Translations under genes and position numbers: made by a program
Origin: Lumnitzera littorea
Lineage: Eukaryota; Streptophyta; Magnoliopsida; Myrtales; Combretaceae
Assembly (NCBI GenBank): GCA_024138015.1
Contig: JAMXBB010000004.1
Location: 110,252,727-110,316,726, forward strand
Length of the DNA: 64,000 nt
Reading direction: 5' to 3'
Notes under the pieces: generated by a model
Databases searched by the model: none
The model's input: only the letters and a program-made list of their open reading frames with translations
Told to the model about the DNA's origin: nothing
Shown: piece after piece, positions 45,580-56,899 of the stretch
Numbering within the stretch: the first letter of the stretch is position 1
Layout of the letters: the number at the start of each line of letters is the position of its first letter

Positions 45580-46988
45580 AGGCAGTCATTCAAGATGAAT
45601 GTGTTAAAGCCATGGAGCAAGAATTGTTGGCTTTACAACAAAATGATACATGGGATCTTATGGGGTTACCTCATAATAAAAAGGTTATAGGATGTTATTG
45701 GGTTTATAAAATCAAATTGCAAGTGAGGATTATAATGAAACTTTTTCTCTAGTGGCCAAATTGTCTACTATTAGGATTTTGCTTTTAGTTGTTGTTTCTT
45801 CTTGGCCCATATATCAAATTGATGTTAACAATGTGTTTCTTCATGGCCATTTACATGATGCCACCTCCAAGTTATCTTAAGGCTCGTTCTACTATTATAT
45901 GGGCTTAAGCAAGCCTCTAGGTAATGGAACTTGGAGATTTCTGGTGTTCTTGTCTCTCGTGGCTTCCCACAATCAAAGTATGATCATTTGCTTTTTGTAA
46001 GACCTCATGTTGATGGTTGTGTGATTATTTTACTCTATGTAGATGATATCTTAGTGACTGGTTCAAATGCCTTATTCATTCAAGAAATCAAGCAACAACT
46101 CCATGATACTTTTATTATTAAGGATTTGGGTCTTGCATGCTATTTCTTGGATTAGAACTTTCTCGTACTCCTTCAGGTTGTTTACTTCATCAAAGGAAAT
46201 TTATTCTTGATGTGCTACTTGAAACTGGTTTGTCTAGTGCTAAACCTATTGCTACACCTTTACCTTTTGGCTTTTGTGTAACTTCTATTATAGGTCCTCC
46301 ACTATCAGATCTAACTTATTTTTGTAGATTGGTGGGCAAGCTCTCTTATATTAATAATACATGTCCTAACATTAGTTATGCTATGCATAGTCTCAATCAA
46401 GCCATGTCAACACCATGTGAAGAGCATTTAAAGGCAGGCTTTCATGTGTTAAAATACCTTAAGGGTATTTTGTCTCTGGGCTTGTTCTATTCGTCTACAG
46501 GATCTTTGGATTTGTTTGCATATTTTGATGCCGATTAAGCCTCTAATTCTGTTGATAGGTGCTCCATCACTGGTTACTCTGTGTTCTTGGGTTCATCTTT
46601 GGTTTCTTGGAAAACCAAAAAACAATTCACTATTTCTATTTCATCCACTGAAGTTGAGTATCGTAGTCTTGTTGCTATTGTCAAAGAGGTTTTATTGGTG
46701 TCTTATGTCCTTCAAGATCTTTCTATTTCGTCGTTGGTGTTACATATTATTGTCTATTGTGATAATAACTCTACTATGCTTGTTGCTTCTAATCCATGCT
46801 TCCACTCCTGCACCAAACACATTGATATTGATGTACATTTTGTACGAGAGCATGTTACTTCGGGATTTCTCAAAGTTGTACACATTCCCTCTCAATTGCA
46901 AGTTGCTTATTTGCTCACGAAGTCTTTACCCTCTCAACAATTACATCTCTTTCACACTAAGTTAGCGTTGCAATCCTCACTAACTTAA
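45580..46988 (+). pseudogene. copia reverse transcriptase and RNase H, decayed
   Basis: It opens with AIQDECVKAMEQELLALQQN and TWDLMGLPH (about 45590-45665), the copia reverse transcriptase start. The middle is broken. LLYVDDILVTGSN at about 46035 is the YVDD catalytic box. After a frame change near 46140, LGLELSRTPSG, then TPLPFG and LVGKLSYI continue. RNase H follows with VSWKTKKQFTISISSTEVEY and YCDNNSTMLVASNP (46581-46988), ending at the TAA at 46986. Frames change at least three times. Confidence 0.87.
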
Positions 46989-47000
46989 GGGGGTGGAGGG
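46987..47000 (+). other. copia polypurine tract
   Basis: AAGGGGGTGGAGGG, just after the pol stop and about 30 bp before the 3' LTR, is the likely plus-strand primer. Confidence 0.65.
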
Positions 47001-47029
47001 CATGGGGTAAGGGGTGCGTGAATGGTGGG

Positions 47030-47287
47030 GTCACAAAATAGTTACTCTACATTTATTTTATTTCCACGTATATTTTTATTTTATATTTGTATTTCATTAT
47101 TTGTTGTTTAGTTTTACAATCAGATAATTAGTTACATAGCTTATAAGCATTATAAATACTCTATAACTAATTCAAAAGAGGGTAAGTCTCATTTTCCATT
47201 TTCTCACTAAATTATGCCTTTCTCCTACAAATTGCACTCTTTGCTAGTTGAATCAAGATTGCAGAAGTTCATTCCTTAGAATTCTAA
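47030..47287 (+). mobile_element. copia 3' LTR
   Basis: Partner of 42441-42698 with scattered differences, showing that the insertion is not recent. Confidence 0.8.
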
Positions 47288-47292
47288 AATAA

Positions 47293-49223
47293 GTAATCAT
47301 TTTAAGAATTATATTTTTTATCATACTAGATTTAATCAATAAAAGATATACCTAAAAATAAAACTATTTAAATATCATATTCAAATAAGAAAAGATATGA
47401 AGAAATAAAGCCCACCCACATGGGCCTTACGGTTAGATACAGTATGTAATTTTTCATACAGCGATTGCGACATAAACTTTTACCACATAAGCAAACTAAA
47501 TGTGTAGGAAAAGCCTTTTTCCGCAAAACTTTAAAATATGAAGGAGTTTATTTCATCCACTATATACAAGAAATTTTTGTTTCATATATTGCAAAAATTT
47601 ATTTTTATAATAAGTGTCATACTTATTGGTTTTTCTATTATTATTATATTTATTTTAAAATTAATGTTAGTTATCAATTAGAGGTAGTGATATCACATAT
47701 AGATTACCATTTTTTATATATTACATAAACTTAAAATTTGTAGAACGAAAAATAAAATTTATAAAATTCTTAAGGTGCTCCACACCTTGTAAATTTTACA
47801 GCCTACAGATTCTAGGATGGTTTTAGGGTGTTATAGGATAAGTTTTGATTTAAAAAACTAAGGACTTATATCTTATAAGGTAAGGTATAGATAAAACCTT
47901 ATACTCTATTTTTTTTTTTAGTTGCTTACCCCTAGTCATATTGCTGCATCCATGGGCTTTAAGTGCCTACAATGTAAGCTTTCTTTTAGTTTAACCATTT
48001 ATTTTTGTTTAATGTCTATTATATTACAGGCTCCTCCACCTTTGCCTATGGTCAACTTAGTTAACATAATGTCAATACCAAATGTAGATAGACTAATGTC
48101 ATAATTTACATTTTAACTTTATAATTTTTTAATTATATATATGAAGTTTTGATTTGCCTAATTATATATTTAATTGAAGATTTAGTTATCATTATTTATA
48201 TTTTAGTTAAATCTAATTTACACCATTAATCCTATCAGCATAATTAGCTACTAAGGTAGCCACCTACAACCTTAAGGGAGTTATGAGACCACAATAAGTG
48301 CTTGTTGACCACTCTTGTAAAATAGTGAATTGCTTACTTAAAAAATTGTGGGTTATGAGATCCACTAGAGGCTAAGGGTGGCAATTCATAGCCCCAAAGG
48401 TCCTATGCGACCCCTCTTAAGACCGCCTATTGACTAATCATGCGATCCGAACTAATAGTGTGAACTGTAGTTAATTGAAATATAAATAGTAATAGTTAAA
48501 TTTTTAATTGAGTGTATCATTAGATAAATCGAAGCTTTAAATCTATAATCATAAAAAATAATAAAGTTGTAGTGAAACTGTGACATTGCCATAATCTATA
48601 CTTATGGACTCACAACCCTAGTGCATCTCGATCTATGTCTATGTTATGGAGAAGAAATTATGTAAACTCAAGCTTAGATTTAATCAGACTAAGACATAAC
48701 CTTGAATCACCAATTCTTAGGTTTAAAAAATACAAAATCGGGATTGACATTAGATGGCCAATTCCTAGGTCAAGTTGGTTCTTTGACTTGTGAATTGTGA
48801 CATTGAATTTTTTTAAAAGAAAAAATTAAATTTTAAATTAAAAAATTGAGGTGAAAAGCCTTATAGTAGCCTATTGTGAGGTAGTTGTGGAAGATGTACA
48901 CTTATTAATGTACACCTATATTTAACTTGAATTATACGATTACCATTGTATGACAAAAATTTCGAGACAACAACAAAATTTAAAAAATAAAAGTTAGTCT
49001 CACTTTATTTAGGAATGAGATTTTTCTTCGAGTAAAAGATTATAGATACCAAACCAAAGATAACTTTGAAGATATATATATTGCTACAAACTAAATATTA
49101 TGAATGAGAAACAAGATTTCCCTATTTAAGTGGAATTAGTTTAAATGTTCAATTTTCAATATTATTCAAAATTTCAGTCTTCAATTATATATATTTCATT
49201 TTACTCAAATCATTTTCACTTGA
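47293..49223. other. intergenic DNA with decayed hAT-like pieces
   Basis: TTGCTTACCCCTAG near 47922 and CTAAGGGTGGCAATTCATAG near 48375 resemble ends of plant hAT-type elements. No full element could be set out. The frames at 47465 and 47922 are AT-rich and not recognised. Confidence 0.35.
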
Positions 49224-49355
49224 TTGCTCTTTGTCTATTTAGCGGTTACTTGTGGACTTGCCGGGACTACGTGCACAGGTTACAACCCATCTTGTTGGAG
49301 CTGGTTCCGTGGTTGGAACAGTGACACATGCCTATGCCTCTATCCTTATCGATGA
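49224..49355 (+). pseudogene. possible exon of a cysteine-rich peptide gene
   Basis: A 43-codon open stretch between two stops encodes LLFVYLAVT, then a segment with five cysteines spaced C-x6-C-x6-C-x11-C-x-C, ending YPYR and TGA. It is notably less AT-rich than its surroundings. A splice acceptor-like TTTGTCTATTTAG precedes 49243, so it could be a second exon with the signal peptide encoded upstream. No such first exon was found and there is no ATG. The spacing, including C-x-C, recalls plant knottin-type peptides, but the odd number of cysteines does not fit a full knot. The +2 frame is also open for about 38 codons, so the coding frame is uncertain. Confidence 0.25.
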
Positions 49356-52300
49356 AATCCAATGAACAGTAATTTATTCTTTTTACTACAAAACCATGAG
49401 CACATCAACAGTCACCATTCCCTGTGATTAATCATCAGCAATCGGTGCTGTTCATTTCCTGGTACTATTAAAGCATCGTGTGTCTATTATTTCAGTTACC
49501 ATTGGAAAAGATGACACGATTGTATAGTTGAATATAAATAGTTGGAACAAAAAGTCATGATATATGGCAATGGAAGGACATATTTATATTTGTCGAGTTC
49601 ATTAGATGAGATCGCGTAAGAACCACAAAACCACCCACAGTTTTGGGGTCATTTCATTTCAATTACATATGAAAGATGATATATCATGGCCATCCCTCCA
49701 CACATTATACAAGATATCTTGTACATGAGCAAGTACAGCAGTGATGATCTCAGGAATTGAAGAGAGGCATTATTGTACTGAAATCTAATTTTGTGGCTTT
49801 AATTTATAACCGGATGAACGCATCATAGATATTTGTAATTTCAATTTTTAAAGATTTAGTGTATAAAGTTCTACTTTTCTACAATTTATTATTTTTACTT
49901 TTTAATTTGATTACAATTTAATGAAAAACTAGATAATAGATTACCAACCAAATTAAAGATTCAATTATTAAATTTCAACCAAATTGAAATTACAAATATT
50001 AAATTGTAAAAGATAAAATTTTAGATACTAAATTATCAAAACTTATGATGCATTTATTTTGTTGGTATGAGTTTACGCAACAACAATTTTTATGGAAAAG
50101 ACGATTGGTGTTCAAATGTGAATGAAATGTTAAAGACGATTTCCGTCAATTGGCGTTTGTTAGAAAACACTCACGTGTGTGGGCTCATTTCTATTTATTG
50201 TTTATTTATATATGATAGCATGTAATTTTTCTTTAAAAAAAAAAAGAAAATATTTATGGGGCCCTTGAATTGAAATAGTAAAATTTTGCCCAATCATGTC
50301 ATGTTGTACCAAACTATGCAGCATTCACATTATAAAAGTTCCATTATGGAACATGCTTTCGCATGCTACAGAGTGAAAACGGAAATGCAGTATTCATGGA
50401 GACATTTAGCTACGGTGACACGAGTTCCAAATAGATTACACCGATGATCTTGGAAGTAACTACAACGAACGAGCTTGTTATGGTGATTCTATTTTCTATC
50501 TAATCACATGCACACACATATATATATATATATATGTAAATATTTGTTATCTTTAATTTCTTATGTTAAACGTGATTTTGCCAATCATATATATGTATAT
50601 GGATAGATGAAATAAACTTTTATAATTATATATTAATTTTTTACATAAATATATACATGTGATAGATTGAAATTCGCTAGAGATAGTGAGTGACGGCAAA
50701 TGTTTAAAATCTAAAATCAACAACCGATTTTTAAATTAACGGAAATTGAGAGGATCAAAATGAAGAAAATCTACTTTTAGCTCCAAATTTATAGATATAG
50801 CCTAACGCCTGAGCTCTCTCATAGATCCTTTGAGGGTGCTATAAATAGAGGAGTGAAGCTACATGCCTACTTAAATAACTTATGCTTACTAAGCTTAGTA
50901 TAGGTTTGATCATGTAAAATAAAGACTCATTCTCTCGTTAATTGAGGGGTCACTCCATACTGAACGGGAATAGGATTTTTTTCATTCTCATTCAAAGCAA
51001 ACATGATAGAGGATCATGAGATGAAACTAGATGGCTTAAAGAAAATATTATTTTGACTAACTACTTATCTCTTTTTACATAACCAACGAATTGGTGTATT
51101 CTCTCTCAATGCTCACTCAATAGATTTTAAGCCCTTTGTAGTAAAGATCTTATCCTCAGGAAACTCACACTATTGAACCTAATTTTTTTAACAACAAAAT
51201 ATTGCAGAGATAAGATTTGGTGCCAAAACTCACTTGCACACCTAGTCAAGTAAATAGGAACTTAAAATTGATCAATTCTACAATTTAATACATGCAATTA
51301 TAAAAGAATAACACAAATACAAGAGTTTATCCTAAGACCTTCATTTTTGTTTGATGCCATAAACTTAAATCAATGCAAGCACCTAAACACATTATTAAGA
51401 CTAAATTAAACGCAAAAATCATATTGATTAGAAAACTACATAGATAAGGATAATTAAAACCAATATTCATGCTTCTCTCAACAAACTAATCAATTAAATG
51501 ATTAATTTGAATAGATTGAGTGAGCCTTATTGTTTCTCTTAAAAACTTAGATTGTGAAATGTGAAGAGAACCATAATTGTGAAATAGATTAGTAATTAGA
51601 TAGTAATTATAAAACAAATGAAAATCTAAAATTAAACAAAAAAATGTTTAGCTAGATACTAAAAGTAAACCATATGCAATTGTAGAAGGTAAACTAATTT
51701 TGGGCTTTTAAGTCCAATATTAAGTTAAGTATGACTCTTTAGCCCAAATGGTCACACTCATGTACATTTAGAATTATTAGTGGAGATTTGGTATAATGTG
51801 GCTGGAGTATGATCCGTTGGATTGGTCAGCTCGATCTAACTTTTCTTAATATGGCTAACTAATAATAAGACTTTATGAGGCCTAAACCCATAAAAAGGAG
51901 TCCATTTGGGGTTTATTGAAAAATAGGTTAATTCTAGTCATTGATCATCATTACAATTTAATGGATGAGAGAGAATTTTTATACTAACATCATTACGCTA
52001 TTGGATTCTTATCCTAAAGGATCAAACACATGATCATATCAAAAATATGATCCCATTCTTCATTAGTTATGGAGTTTAATGCAATTAAACTCTTATATCT
52101 ATTAGAACTCATTGTAGAGCCCACTCCTCCTCCTCCTATTCCTCGCTCAATCATCCCACACATGCAACTCAAGTTGTTTCCTTTAGTCATTTATAGCATG
52201 ACTTATACACGACACACGCATGATCTTCACATTTTGACCCCTTAAACCTACAATACTCATTCATATATAGAAAAACTAGAGAAGATAGGCTAAAAGTAAG

Positions 52301-53054
52301 TGAAGATTGACTCAATCGATTAATCTATACTGGATTAAACTAGAACCAATGAACCATCAATGAAGAAATACAACCAAAGCCTCTAAGGGTTTGACCACCA
52401 GGATGGAAATCAGACTAGTAACTTTGGGTTGTTGAATCACTACCTTTATTGAAAGGCTTAAAACCTGCATAATCCTTCATTTCACTCATTATTCAATATT
52501 AACATATAGGTTTTTCTTAATTAAAGTGCATTTAAGGATTGTCAAGAATTGCAAGGTGAATATATTGTTTTAGTTAGATATGCCAATGATCAATGTATTT
52601 GTGGCTAGTCATGGAATGGAAAGTTTTATAGTGAAGGTTTTTACAAAACTTTGGAATCGTATAAATTAATGGGTAATACATACTATGTGTTATACATATC
52701 TAGTATGTAAATATAAATAAAATATTAATATATATGATATTTACAAGTCACAGGTGATAACTGATTTGAAAAATATTCGTTTCATTATTATTTATATCAA
52801 TATTTTATTAATATTTACACACCACGTATATATAACTAATAGAATTTAACACATAATAAATCTTTTTTCCAATCGTATGGGAGGCATCTAGGTACAGAGG
52901 CTCGAAATAGGCAAAGTTAAGGATTAAGAACCAAAGCTATTAGCCGGTCAAGAAATCGAGATGAAATGACTTTTATTTGCCCGATTTGTTGGTCTAAAAT
53001 TGTATCTTAAATGAACCTTGTTATTTATCTAGGTGTTGCGTTATCTTATTTAAC
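49356..53054. other. intergenic DNA, no supported gene
   Basis: AT-rich, with no domain-bearing ORF. A locally GC-richer part at 50240-50480 includes CATTATAAAAGTTCC, a TATA-like box near 50331, and a CACGTG at about 50172, but no coding sequence follows. (AT)n runs occur near 50519-50535. Confidence 0.45.
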
Positions 53055-53261
53055 TTACATGAACACCATTGCATTGTGTGTTTTTAGAATAGCAATTATA
53101 TTCCGTTGAACATCATCGCTAATCCATATTTTGGGTAAAGCAGGAAGAGAGAATTCTTTGAGCCTTAGGGGTCCCTGACAACTAGTAAGGACATGTAACA
53201 GGCAACTGCTCTCTTCCAGGCCGAAGATTGATATTTTCAACTCTTTTTTCCTTTTATTCAT

Positions 53262-54082
53262 TTATCGATGAATAATCGTAACATTGTTACAATTTTCAAG
53301 GTCTCATACCGAAATTAACTTATCAAACCACTAGCATTAGGTAATTTTAGGTATATTCTAAGTACAATCACTCAAAAAAAAAACTATACAATAAAGTCAG
53401 TTTTTTACCTATTATTACGGTTAAAAAGATAAAACTATCGACAATTTTATAAATTGTTGTTAATGGCTTCTACGAAACTTCTTTTGTTGTTAATGTTCTT
53501 ATTTTTATTGTAAGTTGAGAGATTTTACTCACTACAACAACATAGATATTTTACAGTGAAATAGTTGAGGTGACCTTTATTTTTTCCTCCACTAGAACTA
53601 CAGGTTTCTTAGGGGCTGTATATAGAGGTGGTTACACAGAAGCGATTTATAGAGACGGAAATTGAAACCACCAATAAGTGGGTGGATTTCAAGTTCTTTT
53701 TGTAATCCCACTTAAAAATTTTTTGGAAGCAAAATATTCTTTTACTAAAGCCCTAAAATTGATTCTTTCTTTTTCACATTTCCGTAACTTTTATTTGTAG
53801 ACATAAGTGGATAACCCAATTGGAAATTGCTGCTTTCTGAAAAATGCAATGCCTTGAGATAAAAGAATTTTTCCTATGCGTTATTGGCAAAACAGATATG
53901 AGTATTACAGATCTTTTCACTTCACTAGACACATTAATTCTAGTACCAAGTGACTTCACTTGCTCTCTCACATATTAATACGTCTCTCTTAATACTTCCA
54001 TTTAAAGCATCCACAAGCCTTGCCGGTGGTGGTGGCTGACGGCCTGATGGGTCGAAAATTTCAGGTTCATGGCTAAGCTTCT
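53262..54082. other. region downstream of the bHLH gene, possible CACTA-like end
   Basis: CACTACAACAACATAG near 53531 followed by TATAGAGACGGAAATTG near 53650 resembles the ends and subterminal repeats of CACTA-type elements, but no opposite end was found. AATAAA in the minus-strand sense occurs near 53790 and could serve polyadenylation of the bHLH gene. Confidence 0.3.
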
Positions 54083-56582
54083 TTAGAGGAAATTCGTGTA
54101 TAATAACTCTTGCAACCTCTCACATACTCTTGAAGTTTCGATACCAACCCGTGAAATTTTCACCTGCAAAATTTGTCAAGGGATGCAAAAAACCTTGTTA
54201 TTCTACCAATATTATTTAAAAGGAAGATGGAGTTTAAGTGTAACATTTAAATCCACGGGATAAACCCGTACGGGACTAGTTATGCAATAACATTTTCATG
54301 ATTTAAATTTTATTTTGAAAAAAATAAATAAATAAAAGAAATTTTTACGTATCGTAGGTGCGTCTATTTTAGTATTTAGATATACCTGAGCGTGGAGGGT
54401 GTGGAAGACTTTTTCGCCGACGGTGGAGAAGCTAGCACTAACAACTTCTGCTCCTTGTTCCTCAAGGATGTTGATAACTTGATATAACATGAAGTTCTTG
54501 TTGGTCCCACTGATAAGTGAAATTTCAAGACCAGAGTCCCACTCTCTCAATTCAACGACAGGCAAGCTTGTCCCCAATAAGCATGCATCCGAGGCAGCAC
54601 TAACGTTGGCGTTTGTTCTAGATTTCATTGCCAATTCCTTCTTACTCTCTAGTTTTTCTATTCTTTCCTTTAAATGTTTGATGTAAATTGCAGCTTGCTC
54701 AAGCTGGTCTTGCTGTGACAACACTTCCTGAATTTTGCAAAGAAGAAAAAATTAGCAAAGTTTCACAACTATTGATTATGGAAGTTAGTCATATTATATT
54801 AATCAATACAAAAATTTTCCACAAACCACATCTTACAAAGTCACAACTATTTGTTAGATACAAAGAGACTTATAAACTTGTAAATTGTAAGCTTGTCTCT
54901 CTATAACTTTTGAAAATATGTACATATTACAAATCATCACTAAATCTCTAATAGCTTTACTTAAAGAATTATAAATAGCAACAGTTTTACGGATTATACA
55001 CATATTTTTCAAAGTTATAAGAAATGGAAACTTCAGCTAATATATCCTAATAGATCCTTAAATACAATTCATTCAAATTATTTTTTTAGCAGATTATATA
55101 TTAAATATGATCCCTTCCGATGGGACATCTATAACCAACTAGTGTTATTTAACAAAAATGTAAATGGGAGACGGTTTGTTCATTTCACAAAAATGGTTAG
55201 ACAGAGAAAACCCATGAGGTACGGCATATTGGAAAAGCATGTTTCAAGTTTATTGACTCAGATCGAATGAGAACTGAGAGCCACAAATTTATGCATGATA
55301 GGCCTCAATCCTATTTCAATTTTGGAAGTTTGATATTGCACCCACCTCTATATATATGTGGAAGGACAGCGGTATTTCGAGGAATCTAAGAGACACATTC
55401 ACTACAATCCAACTTTGTGGTGATAACTGATAAATACATAAATTGGACTTTTTTTTACATTAACTACCGGACACCTTCAACATAATAAATAGCAATAAGT
55501 GTGAGTGAGAGAAAATCAATATAAACCAACGAGAAAAGCTCGAATGGTACTATCGTGTGATATGACTTAGACTTATTTTAGTGATAACTAATAAATACAT
55601 AAATTGGACTTATTTTGACATTAACTACCGGACAACTTTCAAATAATAAATGGATATCAGTGTGAGCAGGAGAAAATCAGTTTATAAACATGCAACATGA
55701 ATAAATAAATAATAATAAATTTTATTATACAAAAATATAATTGATATATTTTTAAAATATATACTATCTTTATTATCAAATATGTAAATATCATTCATAA
55801 TTATATTCCACTCATCAATTTAATGTGTTAACACCGTTAAATTTTATTTTATTTTTTTCCTTCGACAATTTTCTAAACAAAAGGGATGTAAATTTAGTAA
55901 GTGATACCTCGATCAACACGTGAGCCTCGAAAAGAAAAAACTTCGACAAAAAATGATACTCTGTAACTTTAAATATCACGTGTAAATTTTCGACAAACAA
56001 AATTTTGAGTGAATACTGGATTTAATAGCTCAAACTTTACACATAGAACATCCAAAATTCAGGAAGTTTGTTTTTGAAATTACACAAACAATTGGAAACA
56101 CGTCTAATCACACAATAAATTAAACGTTAATCAATTTTCTTGAAGACTTATTAGCACGTGGCCAGCTCAGTAATGATGACGTGAGTTTTCTGAAATTGTT
56201 ACCAATGATGTATAAAGCAGCCATCATGTACTTGCAAAAGTTTTTTATTGAAAAAAATTAAATTGTAAATGTAATTAATAAATTTAATTTTGGAGGGGAA
56301 AAATTTAATAATTATCATTCTGCTCCTGGATCTGCCGGCCACAGAAAACAATCTATAATTTTTTTTAATAAGCTGTTTTGCGTAAGGTTTTATTAGCGGA
56401 TATTTCAGAACACGTGCTTCGCGAAATTTGAGCAAGGTTTTTACCTTAGAAGTTTTGCAATGATGCTGAGGAATGAGTGAACCAAGCTTGAAACAAAGGC
56501 CTTTCATGTGAAGCCTCCGATTTCTCTCCACAGTTTTTCTGTCGGGTTTTGTGGACTCACAGCTACTGCTCTTCTTCTTCAT
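54083..56582 (-). CDS. bHLH transcription factor, bHLH162-like, three exons
   Basis: Coding exons on the minus strand are 56582-56445 (46 codons), 54727-54386 (114 codons) and 54163-54083 (26 codons plus TAA), giving 186 residues. Both introns have GT...AG ends (GTAAAAAC/TTCAG and GTATATCT/TTGCAG) and are phase 0. Exon 1 starts at ATG 56582 and encodes the basic region and helix 1: DRKTVERNRRLHMKGLCFKL, then GSLIP. The loop and helix 2 continue into exon 2 (SQQDQLEQAAIYIKHLKERI). Glu and Arg of the ERxRR DNA-contact motif are present. The first contact position, usually His, appears to be Arg. A C-terminal ACT-like region (GLEISLISG, then ILEEQGAEVVSASFS) runs into exon 3, ending LQELLYTNFL. 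The domain order and length fit bHLH162-like proteins, nuclear DNA-binding dimers. The exact subgroup is not certain. It looks intact. Confidence 0.88.
55420..55526 (+). repeat. 107-bp direct repeat in intron 1, copy 1
   Basis: It begins GTGATAACTGATAAATACAT and includes TTAACTACCGGACA and GAGAAAATCA, all repeated in the same order at 55581-55688 with small changes. Confidence 0.8.
55581..55688 (+). repeat. 107-bp direct repeat in intron 1, copy 2
   Basis: Partner of 55420-55526, separated by 54 bp. A segmental duplication inside the intron. Confidence 0.8.
55917..56416. promoter_or_regulatory. cluster of G-box (CACGTG) sites in bHLH intron 1
   Basis: Perfect CACGTG at 55917-55922, 55977-55982, 56155-56160 and 56411-56416, plus CACGTC at 56099-56104 and TGACGTG at 56177-56183. 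CACGTG is the preferred site of many plant bHLH and bZIP factors. Four within 500 bp of AT-rich DNA is far above chance. The cluster lies at the 5' side of intron 1, a common place for intronic enhancers, so control of the gene by bHLH or bZIP proteins, perhaps itself, is plausible but inferred. Confidence 0.5.
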
Positions 56583-56780
56583 CTTCAATCTCCCACTTTT
56601 TCTTTATCCAGCTAATACAAACAAAATTATTAAATCAAGACCCAAAAGTTGAGAAAACAGGAAAATATGAAAAATGGGTCACAGAAACAAGATTTCGGAT
56701 GTTTTCTAGTTTGTTCCGAGACTTGTGGAGTGGTATAATTGGTGTTTCTAGTGTTGTCCAGTAGGTGGTCTGTTCGTGGC

Positions 56781-56790
56781 CTTTTATAGG
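56781..56790 (-). promoter_or_regulatory. TATA box of the bHLH gene
   Basis: The minus strand reads CCTATAAAAG about 200 bp upstream of the start codon, a good plant TATA match. It implies a 5' leader of about 170 nt. A (GA)8 run (CT on the coding strand) lies just upstream at 56801-56816, as is common near plant core promoters. Confidence 0.6.
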
Positions 56791-56800
56791 CAGTGTGTAA

Positions 56801-56816
56801 GAGAGAGAGAGAGAGA
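56801..56816. repeat. (GA)8 microsatellite, promoter-proximal
   Basis: Eight GA units directly upstream of the TATA box of the bHLH gene. Confidence 0.95.
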
Positions 56817-56899
56817 CATGTTAGTGGTCATTGGCAGTTATGGCTGATGAGTGTGAAAGCTGAATGTGAAGGGAAGGGAGAGGGAAACAAAACGGGGGA

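Larger units (their letters stand above)
42441..47287 (+). mobile_element. Ty1/copia retrotransposon, degenerate
   Basis: Two short direct LTRs (about 258 bp) flank gag, protease, integrase, reverse transcriptase and RNase H remnants in the copia order, with a tRNA-Met-type primer site and a polypurine tract. AATAA directly flanks both ends (42436-42440 and 47288-47292), a possible 5-bp target duplication, though this AT-rich motif is weak evidence. The total is about 4.85 kb, normal for plant copia elements. Many stops and frameshifts show it is inactive. Confidence 0.9.
54728..56444 (-). other. intron 1 of the bHLH gene (1717 bp)
   Basis: An unusually long first intron compared with intron 2 (54164-54385, 222 bp). 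It holds a 107-bp direct repeat pair and a CACGTG cluster near its 5' end. No coding or transposon domain is seen in it. Confidence 0.8.

Noticed and set aside
53055..53261. 68-codon minus-strand frame (residues such as SLPALPKIWISDDVQRN)
   Set aside because: It has protein-like composition but no family I recognise, no clear splice borders and no link to the bHLH gene. Left out as unsupported.
54296..54724. bHLH exon 2 read as a stand-alone 142-codon gene with the tail VYLNTKIDAPT
   Set aside because: The tail is intron. A GT donor at 54385-54384 and a matching acceptor before 54163 give the expected family C terminus in exon 3.
56199..56588. bHLH exon 1 read as a 129-codon gene
   Set aside because: After TSK the frame runs into intron 1 (GTAAAAAC donor). 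The helix 2 sequence lies in the exon at 54727. The true start is ATG at 56582, not the upstream TTG.
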